This document shows positions 9,023 through 16,098 of a stretch of DNA of 64,000 nucleotides, piece by piece. Position 1 is the stretch's first letter, and each line of letters begins with the position of its first letter. Below the pieces are notes generated by a model, which saw only the letters and a program-made list of their open reading frames with translations, was not told the origin of the DNA and searched no databases. This stretch comes from Leminorella richardii. Its GTDB lineage: Bacteria > Pseudomonadota > Gammaproteobacteria > Enterobacterales > Enterobacteriaceae. The stretch covers positions 124,001 through 188,000 of the forward strand of contig NZ_LS483470.1 in assembly GCF_900478135.1 (NCBI RefSeq), in the 5' to 3' direction. Position numbers and translations under genes: made by a program.

Positions 9023-9054
9023 GGCGGTGGGGGGAGAAGCCCACCGCCTTTTTT
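9023..9054 (+). terminator. Rho-independent terminator of argH
   Basis: Stem GGCGGTGGG / CCCACCGCC (9023-9031, 9040-9048) followed by TTTTTT at 9049-9054, located 27 bp after the argH stop. Confidence 0.9.
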
Positions 9055-9103
9055 ATTTGCAGAGCGCGTTGAGTTTGTTCAGCCCTTTATCTTTGAGTAA
9101 GGG

Positions 9104-9630
9104 CTACTGCTTTTTATTGCACAGGATGAGCTGACCGGGCGAAAGCTCCGGCGCAACGCCGTCTTTTAACACCGCCCAATTGAAGTAGTTGGGCTCTTTC
9201 TCCATATTTTTCAAGCGTTGGCCGTGATACTGCGCTTGGAGTCGTTGGTAGATTTTTCTGTAGACGTCATCAACGATGCCCTCTTTTTCCTGTTTAAAAA
9301 AATCTGCATCAATAAGCGGGCGAGGTATCGACTGTTCGACAGTCACAATAGTGCGATCGCCGTCTTTTCTTTCTGAGCGAATCCGATAGGTAATGTTTTT
9401 ATACAGATGTTGGCTGAGGTCGTAGTACTCACTGTTGGGAGATAGAGGGTTGTTTTCCAGTGGGTAAGCTTATCAAGACCTATTTCGCACCTTGCCGATA
9501 CGCTAGGTGATAGCCTTTTGGGGTTACGATCGTTTATGTAGGCCATCACTTTCTCTCCCGCGCTTTGTTCACAGCCTGAAAGAGAAACTCCGGTAAAAAA
9601 AATAAAGAGAGTGAGTCTTTTTCTCATCAT
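9104..9630 (-). pseudogene. Frameshifted lipoprotein gene (two frames of one reading)
   Basis: The first half (from ATG at 9630) starts MMRKRLTLFIFFTGVSLSGCEQS, a lipoprotein signal with lipobox LSGC. After about 58 codons the frame switches: the second half continues in the -1 frame as NPLSPNSEYYDLSQHLYKN and onward to a stop at 9104. Adding one A to the run of four A on the coding strand (T4 at 9453-9456) joins both into a continuous protein of about 175 aa that reads sensibly throughout. It is therefore a recent frameshift, a phase-variable tract or a sequencing error. I do not recognise the family. It probably encodes an anchored periplasmic lipoprotein if intact. No neighbour suggests a function. 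Confidence 0.7.
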
Positions 9631-10164
9631 GACGTTTTTATTGAAACCCTGTCGGTAGCCTTCTTGAAGGTCAAGGCAATACTATAAAATAACGCTATGC
9701 TGTTTTTATAGACTTTTTTAGCCAATGCCGGGTTTACCAACGTGTTCTATTTTAAAAATTAAGCATTTATTTTTGTAATATGAAATAGGCGTTACTATTA
9801 GCTTGTTATTTTAAGACACCGTTTTGTAATAAATAAAAATACGATATCACTATCATTTATATGAAAAATAATTAAGAAAGGTTTCCACCATTGATTTAAT
9901 GGGTAACTCATTCAGAAAAATCTCAATATAGTAACTAATATTTATTATACCTATGAGTTATTTTATCTATTTTGGCACTTTAATTCTTTATAAATTAATG
10001 CATTACATTCTTTCTGCTAAATTAGTTTTATAACGGCATTGAATATCGATTAACAACGCATTACGATCGAAACGACTTAAAATTTCCTAATGCCGATCTT
10101 AAACTCTAATTAAGGTCAGAATGGGCATATTGTTCTTTTGCTACAGGAATGTAGGAGTTTTCTC
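9631..10164. other. AT-rich intergenic region upstream of the autotransporter
   Basis: 534 bp with a strong AT bias and no convincing gene on either strand. It separates the divergent lipoprotein and autotransporter genes and should hold both promoters. Such AT-rich leaders of surface adhesin genes are often targets of H-NS-type silencing; that is an inference. The only clear signal is the AGGAG ribosome site at 10153-10157. Confidence 0.6.
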
Positions 10165-12849
10165 ATGGAAAAAAAACAGCGGAGCCTTTCTAAACTGGCA
10201 CTTGTCGTTTCTTTATCAATTGGCGCTGGGGCGTACTCCAGCACTGCGGCAGCTGATATCTGTACAGACTCAGTCGATTCAAACGGTAAGAAACATTTAA
10301 GCTGTACTTCAACAATTTATTACTACAACCCAGGCGATCACGCGGGCATGCAGCTGTCTGAATATGACAGCGTGACCGTTGTAACGACGACTGGCGCTTC
10401 TACTTCCCCCCTGCAAGGCTGGGCAGTATACGGCAATAGCAGCACTTATAACTTCAAAGAGTTGAACCTCGAAACGGTTGGTTCAAAATCTGATGGCATT
10501 GTGACGAAAAACGGCGCCAGTAATATTACTATCGACAAGCTGAAGATCAGAACGACGGGCTCTTCCGCTGACGGTATTAACGTTGGGAAAGAGAGCAACG
10601 GCACGATCGTGACGGTTGGCGATAATGCCGATATCGACACTAAGGGCATGGGGGTTCGGGCGAACTCTTCGGCTAACGGTGCGGGTGAAAACCTGATTGT
10701 TATTGGTAAAAGTGCATTTATTACTTCACGTGAAAACGGAAGTAACACAGAGTTCGGTTCTTATGAGTTTGGTACTGGCTATGCTGTTTATGCGGGTAAC
10801 ACTAACTCTGCGGCAACCGGCGAGGCCAGAGTCGTTCTTGGCGACAATAGCACCATTACTTCTTTAGGGAATAATGCACACGCTGTTTATGCCAACAAGG
10901 GTGGCGTGATTGAGCTAGGCTCAACAACCATCACAGCAACGGGCACCGGTTCACACGGTATCTATGCCGAAGCTGGCAGCAAGAAAGTGGCTGGCGTAAC
11001 GGCGACAGTGGGGAGTAAAGTTTACCTCGCAGGCGACACAGCGATTACTATTGATAGAAACGGCACTAAGTTTGCTATTTACGCCAAGGGTGTTGATTCG
11101 CTAGTCTCTTCTTCTGATCGCCTATCTGGTTCAGATACTTCAGGTATCTTCACCATTGATGGCAATCTTAAGGCGGACAATAAGGGTACCGTCGATCTGC
11201 GGATGACTGACGGTAGTAGCTTCACTGGGATGGCGACGTCAAACCAGTATGACAGCAGCGGCGTTGCTAATACTACAACTGACGGCATTATCAATCTGTC
11301 TATTTCTGGCGCCAACAGCGTCTGGAACATGACAGAGAACTCTGTCGTGTCGGACTTAACGCTGACTGGCGCAACGCTGAAATACGTCGAGCCTGCGGAT
11401 TTAACTGACCCAACCGCGTTTGTGCCTAAGAACCTTATCGTTGCGGGTAACTATGCCTCTAATAACGGCGTGCTGGTGCTTAACACCGTACTGGAAGACG
11501 ATACGTCCGCGACAGATAAACTGATTGTAAAAGGCGATACCTCTGGCCATACCGACGTGAAAATCGTCAATATTGGCGGTAACGGTGCGCTGACGACCCA
11601 GGGTATTGAAATTGTTCAGGTTGAAGGTAACTCTGTCGGTACGTTCGGCAATAGCCAGCGTATCGTTGCGGGCGCGTTTGACTACTTCGTACGTTCAGGT
11701 AGCACTATCACCGGCGCCGATGCGAATAACTGGTATCTGATTTCTGACTATAGCCCGACCGATCCAGGTCCTGACCCCGATCCAGACCCAGATCCGGATC
11801 CAGAACCAGGGCCTGATCCAGACCCAGATCCAGGGCCAGACCCCGATCCGGATCCGGAAATCGTGAAGCCGGTGAACCCTGTGTATCGTCCGGAAGCCGG
11901 CAGCTATTTAGCGAACCTGGCCGCGTCGAATACGATGTTTATTACCCGGCTGCACGACCGTCTGGGTGAAACTCAGTACACTGATGCCTTAACCGGTGAA
12001 AAACGCGTTACCAGCATGTGGATGCGTCATGTGGGCGGCCAGAACCGTTTCTCTGACGGTAGCCGCCAGTTGAGAACGACGTCTAACCGCTATGTGATGC
12101 AGCTTGGTGGCGATCTTGCCCAGTGGAGCACTGACGGTTTGGATCGCTGGCATGTGGGTTTGATGGCGGGCTACGCCAACAACCATAACCACACCAAGTC
12201 GAAAGTGACGGGTTATACCTCTAAAGGCAGCGTAGACGGCTACAGCGTTGGCCTTTACGGCACGTGGTACGCTAATCGCGAAGATAAAACCGGTACCTAT
12301 ATTGATACCTGGCTGATGTACAGCTGGTTTGACAACGAAGTCAAAGGGCAGCAGTTGGCAAACGAGTCGTATAAGTCACGCGGTGCAACGGCGTCTATCG
12401 AAGGCGGCTACAGCTTTAAGCTGGGCGCCAGCGAGCGCGCTACCTACTGGATCCAGCCGAAGGCTCAGGTTATCTGGATGGGCGTTGATGCTAAGAACCA
12501 CACCGAAAACGGCGGCACTCGCGTAACGAGCGAAACCAACGACAACGTGATGACTCGCCTAGGCGTTCGCGGCTATGCAAACGGCCACAGCGAGCTGGAC
12601 GACGGTAAAAACCGCGAGTTCGAGCCTTTCGTTGAACTGAACTGGATCCACAATACCGAGAACTACACGGTGAAAATGAACCAGTACAAGAGCAGCCAGA
12701 GCGGAGCCAGAAACCTTGGCGAAGTCAAAATGGGTGTGGAAGGCAAGCTGAATAATAATCTGACGAGCTGGGTCAACGTCGGCTATCAGTTTGGCGATCA
12801 TGCCTACAATGATACTCAGGCGATGGTGGGTGTTAAATATAGCTTCTAA
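10165..12849 (+). CDS. Type Va autotransporter with pertactin/AIDA-like passenger and beta-barrel
   Basis: 894 aa from the ATG at 10165 (AGGAG 7 bp upstream); the frame extends to a TTG at 10138, which would lack a ribosome site. Residues 1-36 form a Sec signal peptide (charged MEKKQR, hydrophobic core, ...STAAAD). The passenger, residues about 37-530, is rich in Gly, Asn, Ser and Thr and shows repeated beta-helix rungs such as GDNSTITSLGNNAHAVYA. A Pro-Asp repeat hinge (533-565) precedes a C-terminal barrel of about 285 residues that ends in Phe (VGVKYSF), the BAM recognition signature. Two Cys lie near the passenger N-terminus. It is likely a surface adhesin; receptor unknown. It is monocistronic with its own terminator. 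Confidence 0.93.
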   Translation: MEKKQRSLSKLALVVSLSIGAGAYSSTAAADICTDSVDSNGKKHLSCTSTIYYYNPGDHAGMQLSEYDSVTVVTTTGASTSPLQGWAVYGNSSTYNFKELNLETVGSKSDGIVTKNGASNITIDKLKIRTTGSSADGINVGKESNGTIVTVGDNADIDTKGMGVRANSSANGAGENLIVIGKSAFITSRENGSNTEFGSYEFGTGYAVYAGNTNSAATGEARVVLGDNSTITSLGNNAHAVYANKGGVIELGSTTITATGTGSHGIYAEAGSKKVAGVTATVGSKVYLAGDTAITIDRNGTKFAIYAKGVDSLVSSSDRLSGSDTSGIFTIDGNLKADNKGTVDLRMTDGSSFTGMATSNQYDSSGVANTTTDGIINLSISGANSVWNMTENSVVSDLTLTGATLKYVEPADLTDPTAFVPKNLIVAGNYASNNGVLVLNTVLEDDTSATDKLIVKGDTSGHTDVKIVNIGGNGALTTQGIEIVQVEGNSVGTFGNSQRIVAGAFDYFVRSGSTITGADANNWYLISDYSPTDPGPDPDPDPDPDPEPGPDPDPDPGPDPDPDPEIVKPVNPVYRPEAGSYLANLAASNTMFITRLHDRLGETQYTDALTGEKRVTSMWMRHVGGQNRFSDGSRQLRTTSNRYVMQLGGDLAQWSTDGLDRWHVGLMAGYANNHNHTKSKVTGYTSKGSVDGYSVGLYGTWYANREDKTGTYIDTWLMYSWFDNEVKGQQLANESYKSRGATASIEGGYSFKLGASERATYWIQPKAQVIWMGVDAKNHTENGGTRVTSETNDNVMTRLGVRGYANGHSELDDGKNREFEPFVELNWIHNTENYTVKMNQYKSSQSGARNLGEVKMGVEGKLNNNLTSWVNVGYQFGDHAYNDTQAMVGVKYSF
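11761..11859 (+). repeat. Pro-Asp coding repeat in the autotransporter hinge
   Basis: A 99-bp tract of GATCCA/GACCCC/GATCCG-type 6-bp units encodes 33 residues that are almost only Asp-Pro, with a few Gly and Glu. It links passenger and barrel. The synonymous variation between units suggests the tract is under protein-level selection rather than being a fresh slippage product, although length change between strains is expected. Confidence 0.95.
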
Positions 12850-12870
12850 GCTATCATTCGGATATTAATG

Positions 12871-12904
12871 AAAAGCGTCTGCCATTCGGTGGGCGCTTTT
12901 TTTT
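12871..12904 (+). terminator. Rho-independent terminator of the autotransporter gene
   Basis: AAAAGCG...CGCTTTT arms extended by a GU-containing inner stem around the loop ATTC, followed by TTTTTTTT. It begins 21 bp after the stop codon. Confidence 0.9.
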
Positions 12905-12995
12905 ATTTACCCCACTTTTATCAAATAATTCTCATTACTATCTGTGTATGATGTCAAATCACTGTGCTTTATTTATCGACATCGGGGCGTTAACT

Positions 12996-13355
12996 ATGAA
13001 AAAGTCGTTGACCGTTTTATCCGCACTTTTGGCCTTTACGCTGACCGCGGCGGGGCAGGCCAGCGCACACGAAGGGCACGCTGCCCACAGTGGCAGCATG
13101 AACAGTAGTGCACAATCGTCTGAACAGGAGCGCCATTACACTAAGGGTGTTGTCAAACAGGTGGATGCCTCCAGAGGGCTGATTATCATTCATCACCCAC
13201 CGATCGAGAGCCTGGACTGGGAGGAAATGACCATGCCGTTTCCTATCGTTAATAAAGGCATGCTTCAGGGCATTAAGGTAGACGATAAGGTAGAGCTGGA
13301 ACTTATTATGCCAAACGACGTAGCGACGATAGATAAAATCACTGTTGTGAACTGA
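12996..13355 (+). CDS. CusF-like periplasmic copper/silver-binding protein
   Basis: 119 aa from the ATG at 12996 (GGGG ribosome site at 12984-12987). The earlier in-frame ATG at 12948 would add residues before a perfect signal peptide, so it is rejected. Residues 1-26 form a Sec signal ending ASAHEG. The mature domain carries the CusF metal site: IIIHHPPIESLDWEEMTMPF supplies the conserved His, Trp and two Met that bind Cu(I)/Ag(I) with a cation-pi contact in E. coli CusF. A His-rich linker (HEGHAAHSG) follows the signal. No cusCBA efflux genes lie nearby, so it may act as a stand-alone metal chaperone or buffer. Confidence 0.88.
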   Translation: MKKSLTVLSALLAFTLTAAGQASAHEGHAAHSGSMNSSAQSSEQERHYTKGVVKQVDASRGLIIIHHPPIESLDWEEMTMPFPIVNKGMLQGIKVDDKVELELIMPNDVATIDKITVVN

Positions 13356-13428
13356 GTCTAGAGTGATAGCCTTCCTTATATGATAGAGTCACTCAGCGAG
13401 ATTTATCATTTAAGTAGGGAGTCACCCA

Positions 13429-13857
13429 ATGAAAGTTTCTGCAAGAAATCAGCTAGCGGGCACGGTTTCATCAATTATTGAAGGTGCGGTCAACGATGAA
13501 GTCGTTTTGGCCCTCGATAATGGCGAAAACCTGGTGACGGTAGTCACTAAGAGCAGCGCTAAGACGCTGGGCATCAGCGTTGGCAAAAAGGCGATTGCAA
13601 TTATCAAAGCCCCTTGGGTTGTGCTGGCTAATCCTGACTGTGGGCTGAACTTCTCCGCACGCAATCAGTTTGCCGGCCGCATCGTGGCGCTGGTTACGGG
13701 AGCCGTTAACTCTACGGTGACGGTAAAAACGGATAAAGGCCTATACCTGACAGCCGTGATTACTAACGACAGCGTTGATGAAATGCCTCTTAAAGAGGGC
13801 GACAGCGTGCTGGCGCTGGTGAAGGCTTCCAGCGTTATTCTGGCGACCGAAAAGTAA
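13429..13857 (+). CDS. Di-Mop (tandem TOBE) molybdate-binding protein, ModG-like
   Basis: 142 aa behind a good ribosome site (AGGGAG). It consists of two similar halves of about 68 residues, beginning KVSARNQLAGTVSSIIEGAVN and NFSARNQFAGRIVALVTGAVN. SARNxxxGxVxxxxxGAVN is the signature of the Mop/TOBE domain. Two tandem Mop domains in about 140 aa match the ModG-type molbindins that store molybdate or tungstate in the cytoplasm. No modABC or modE is nearby. It is orphaned between the CusF-like gene and a metallo-hydrolase gene. The name modG would be reasonable but is not given, because orthology is untested. Confidence 0.9.
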   Translation: MKVSARNQLAGTVSSIIEGAVNDEVVLALDNGENLVTVVTKSSAKTLGISVGKKAIAIIKAPWVVLANPDCGLNFSARNQFAGRIVALVTGAVNSTVTVKTDKGLYLTAVITNDSVDEMPLKEGDSVLALVKASSVILATEK

Positions 13858-13870
13858 CGTTACATATCGA

Positions 13871-13898
13871 CAGCGGTTCAGCGATAGGCTGACCGCTG
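13871..13898 (+). terminator. Probable terminator after the di-Mop gene
   Basis: Arms CAGCGG-T-TCAG and CTGA-CCGCTG pair with one bulged T around a 7-base loop. Only a weak T tract (TATTTCC) follows. It starts 14 bp after the stop codon. Confidence 0.55.
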
Positions 13899-13999
13899 TA
13901 TTTCCCGCTTTTCTTCACTTTCTCAGCCTGTTATTTTCTACAACACGTTTATTTTCAGAAAGCGCACACTGTTTCGCTGCCGGCAGGTATCTCGTGCTC

Positions 14000-14020
14000 C
14001 TATTGAATATTCTTCAATAG
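14000..14020. promoter_or_regulatory. Palindromic operator candidate upstream of the metallo-hydrolase gene
   Basis: Perfect 8-bp arms CTATTGAA / TTCAATAG separated by TATTC, 49 bp before the ATG at 14069. There is no T tract and it sits in the promoter position, so a dimeric repressor or activator site is more likely than a terminator. The regulator is unknown. Confidence 0.5.
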
Positions 14021-14068
14021 TGAGTAAACACCGCGCTGGTTTTTTTACCTCTAGGGAGAGGAGATACC

Positions 14069-14902
14069 ATGAAACTCACCGTTTTACTCGACAATAATAC
14101 CCTTATTGACCGCTACCTGTTGGGTGAGCCGGGAGTGTGTTACCACATTGAGGTCGATGGTCGACGGGTTCTGCTGGATACTGGCTATTCAGACGTGTTT
14201 ATTAGTAATGCGCAAACGATGGGGGTTTCCCTTCGAGATATTGACGCGATTGTGCTTTCCCATGGGCATAACGACCATACCTGGGGGCTTGGGCATCTGA
14301 TACAGTATTTCGATCGCAGCGATCGTTCAACAGAACGGCGCATTCAGCTTATTGCTCACCCAGACGCGTTTGTCCCCAAGTACCACGGTGACAAAGTGAT
14401 AGGCGCTAATTTTCCTGCGGACTGCTATGAGAATTACCTCGATAAAGTGGTGACTAAAGACCCCTATCGACTGACGGAAAACCTGCTCTTTCTAGGGGAG
14501 ATCCCCCGCGGTAACGATTTTGAAGCGCAGAGGCCAGTCGGCCAGATAAAAGACGAAAGTGGAAGCCTGGTGGGCGATCGGGTTCTCGACGACAGTGCGC
14601 TGGTGTATACCGGCGACAAGGGCATTGTCGTAATTACCGGCTGCTCTCATGCGGGTATATGTAATATTGTGGACTACGCTATCTCGGTAACAGGAGACAG
14701 CCGCGTGCAGGCGGTTATCGGTGGTTTTCATTTACAGAAAGCGGCGCAGCCGCTAATGGCGCGCACGGTTGAAGGCTTAAGGCGACACGCGCCAGAAACC
14801 CTTTATCCGTGCCACTGCACTGACCTGAATGCTAAGGTTGCTTTGGCAGGCGCTATGAACGTTAAGGAAGTGGGCGTCGGCAGCGTGCTGAATTTTGATT
14901 AA
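14069..14902 (+). CDS. Metallo-beta-lactamase-fold hydrolase, dihydropterin-aminobenzene phosphate synthase-like
   Basis: 277 aa with ribosome site GGGAGAGGAG. The metal-binding motif SHGHNDH occupies residues 64-70 (H65, H67, D69, H70). GCSHAGICN near 194, GGFHL near 220 and CHC near 253 supply the other ligands. This layout is shared with archaeal enzymes annotated as 7,8-dihydropterin-6-methyl-4-(beta-D-ribofuranosyl)-aminobenzene-5'-phosphate synthase, and with many uncharacterised bacterial relatives, so the substrate should be regarded as unknown. A GNAT gene begins 30 bp downstream on the same strand, which suggests co-transcription. The palindrome at 14000 may be its operator. Confidence 0.88.
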   Translation: MKLTVLLDNNTLIDRYLLGEPGVCYHIEVDGRRVLLDTGYSDVFISNAQTMGVSLRDIDAIVLSHGHNDHTWGLGHLIQYFDRSDRSTERRIQLIAHPDAFVPKYHGDKVIGANFPADCYENYLDKVVTKDPYRLTENLLFLGEIPRGNDFEAQRPVGQIKDESGSLVGDRVLDDSALVYTGDKGIVVITGCSHAGICNIVDYAISVTGDSRVQAVIGGFHLQKAAQPLMARTVEGLRRHAPETLYPCHCTDLNAKVALAGAMNVKEVGVGSVLNFD

Positions 14903-14932
14903 AGCATACAAGAATAAAAAGGAGCTTGGAGA

Positions 14933-15430
14933 GTGACGGTGGAAAACGTAACGATAAGAACAGCTCGGGCAGAGGACGCAGAGCGGTGCTACAGCATCGA
15001 AATCAGCGCCTATGAAGGAGACGAAGCCGCGACGCGAGAAAAAATCGCCAAGAGGATCGCGGTCTATCCCGAAGGGTTTATCGTGCTGGAGTCTTCCGAA
15101 GGGGTATTGGGATTTATTAACAGCGGCTGTGCTTATGACGTTGTGATGTCTGATGAAGAGTTTAAAGAGCTGGTGGGGCACGATCCTCAGGCTCCCAACG
15201 TGGTGATTATGTCGGTAGTGGTTCACCCTGACTTTCAGGGAAAAGGGTACTCATCCCGCCTAATGGCGGCGTTTATTGAGCGCATGAAGAAGATGAGCAA
15301 AACCCATATTCACCTGATGTGTAAAGAGCGCCACGTTGAGCTGTATAAAAGATTTGGTTTTTGCTACGTGAAGCCGTCGAGCTCAGATCACGGAGGCATG
15401 TCGTGGCATGAAATGGTGATGACACTCTAG
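14933..15430 (+). CDS. GNAT-family N-acetyltransferase
   Basis: 165 aa from a GTG at 14933, eight bases after GGAG (14921-14924); a second in-frame GTG at 14939 is possible. The acetyl-CoA motif is clear: VVVHPDFQGKGYSSRLM near residue 100 gives the Q/R-x-x-G-x-G/A loop. The C-terminal motif LYKRFGF near 142 is typical of GNAT motif B. It resembles arylalkylamine N-acetyltransferase-type members, so a small amine may be the acceptor; this is an inference. It lies 30 bp behind the metallo-hydrolase gene, and its stop is only 5 bp from the convergent glpM-like stop. Confidence 0.87.
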   Translation: MTVENVTIRTARAEDAERCYSIEISAYEGDEAATREKIAKRIAVYPEGFIVLESSEGVLGFINSGCAYDVVMSDEEFKELVGHDPQAPNVVIMSVVVHPDFQGKGYSSRLMAAFIERMKKMSKTHIHLMCKERHVELYKRFGFCYVKPSSSDHGGMSWHEMVMTL

Positions 15431-15435
15431 GAGCG

Positions 15436-15777
15436 CTAGTGGCCGTGAAACTGTCCCCATAGGGCGACTAAAATCCAGGCGGCTATTCCCCAGGCTATGC
15501 AGGCCATCAGCAGAGAAGGCAGCAGCCGAAAGTGACCGACTAATACGTACAGCGTCACTAGGTAGGTCAGCATAGGAATAGTGGCAAAGCCGCTGAACAG
15601 AATGGTTTCGCGCAGCTCGTTAACCGGTCGGCTTGAGCCAACGCTGTAGTGAGCGATAAGCGCAAAGGTTGGAAACAGCGGAGCCAGGCCGGCGATGTAG
15701 TAATACTTTGACTTCGACAGCAGCGAAATCAAAATAACGACCCCAGCGCCGATAAGGGATTTGAGAAACAGAGCCAT
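15436..15777 (-). CDS. glpM: GlpM-family small inner-membrane protein
   Basis: 113 aa with four predicted hydrophobic segments. The N-terminal half, ending in SKYYYIAGLAPLFPTFALIAHY, matches the GlpM family, a set of small membrane proteins first linked to alginate production in Pseudomonas and of uncertain biochemical function. No strong ribosome site precedes the ATG at 15777. It is divergent from the 43-aa acidic gene, and the shared upstream region holds a TATACT that could be a -10 element. Confidence 0.8.
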   Translation of the reverse strand: MALFLKSLIGAGVVILISLLSKSKYYYIAGLAPLFPTFALIAHYSVGSSRPVNELRETILFSGFATIPMLTYLVTLYVLVGHFRLLPSLLMACIAWGIAAWILVALWGQFHGH

Positions 15778-15894
15778 TGGATGTGTTGTTTTCAGAATCG
15801 CGGTAAGGATAGGATATACTATAGGCTGGCATAGGCCATTATCTCAACGAGAAATATGCCTATCCGTTTGTTAAGTAACAGGGAGACGCGCCAC

Positions 15895-16026
15895 GTGAGC
15901 GATGACATTTTTGATTTTGATATTGATGCGGAATTAGAAGAAGCGGAAAAGAAAGTGGCTCAAAAGGCCAGTGAGAGCCCGGAGCAGGTCTTTGATGAAG
16001 GCGATTGCGAAGGCTGCAAAATTTAA
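15895..16026 (+). CDS. Small acidic protein, 43 aa, with C-terminal CxxC
   Basis: I do not recognise this protein. The GTG at 15895 lies downstream of AGGGAG (15880-15885) and opens a 43-codon frame beginning MSDDIFDFDIDAELEEAEKK and ending ...DCEGCKI. It is very acidic, with a helical charged middle and a CxxC that could bind zinc or form a disulfide. An in-frame ATG at 15856 would give 56 aa but has a poorer ribosome site. A strong bidirectional terminator follows 24 bp after the stop. Coding is supported by the start signal, the biased composition and the terminator, not by homology. Confidence 0.65.
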   Translation: MSDDIFDFDIDAELEEAEKKVAQKASESPEQVFDEGDCEGCKI

Positions 16027-16044
16027 CGCGATCTAAAAAAATGA

Positions 16045-16094
16045 AATCGATGCGGGGGGAGTAGAGCCATCTTTACTTCCCCCGCACTGTTTTA
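16045..16094. terminator. Bidirectional terminator between the 43-aa gene and the beta-propeller gene
   Basis: A 13-bp stem with one GU pair (TGCGGGGGGAGTA 16051-16063, TACTTCCCCCGCA 16074-16086). On the plus strand CTGTTTTA follows. On the minus strand a CATTTTTTT run follows about 7 bases beyond the stem. It serves the two convergent genes. Confidence 0.85.
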
Positions 16095-16098
16095 GGCT

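Noticed and set aside
9081..9105. AGCCCTT/AAGGGCT repeat at the end of the lipoprotein gene
   Set aside because: Overlaps the stop codon and lacks a T tract in either direction, so not called as a terminator.
13361..13394. GAGTGA/TCACTC inverted repeat between the CusF-like and di-Mop genes
   Set aside because: Arms of six bases with a 22-base spacer; too weak to call as an operator or terminator.
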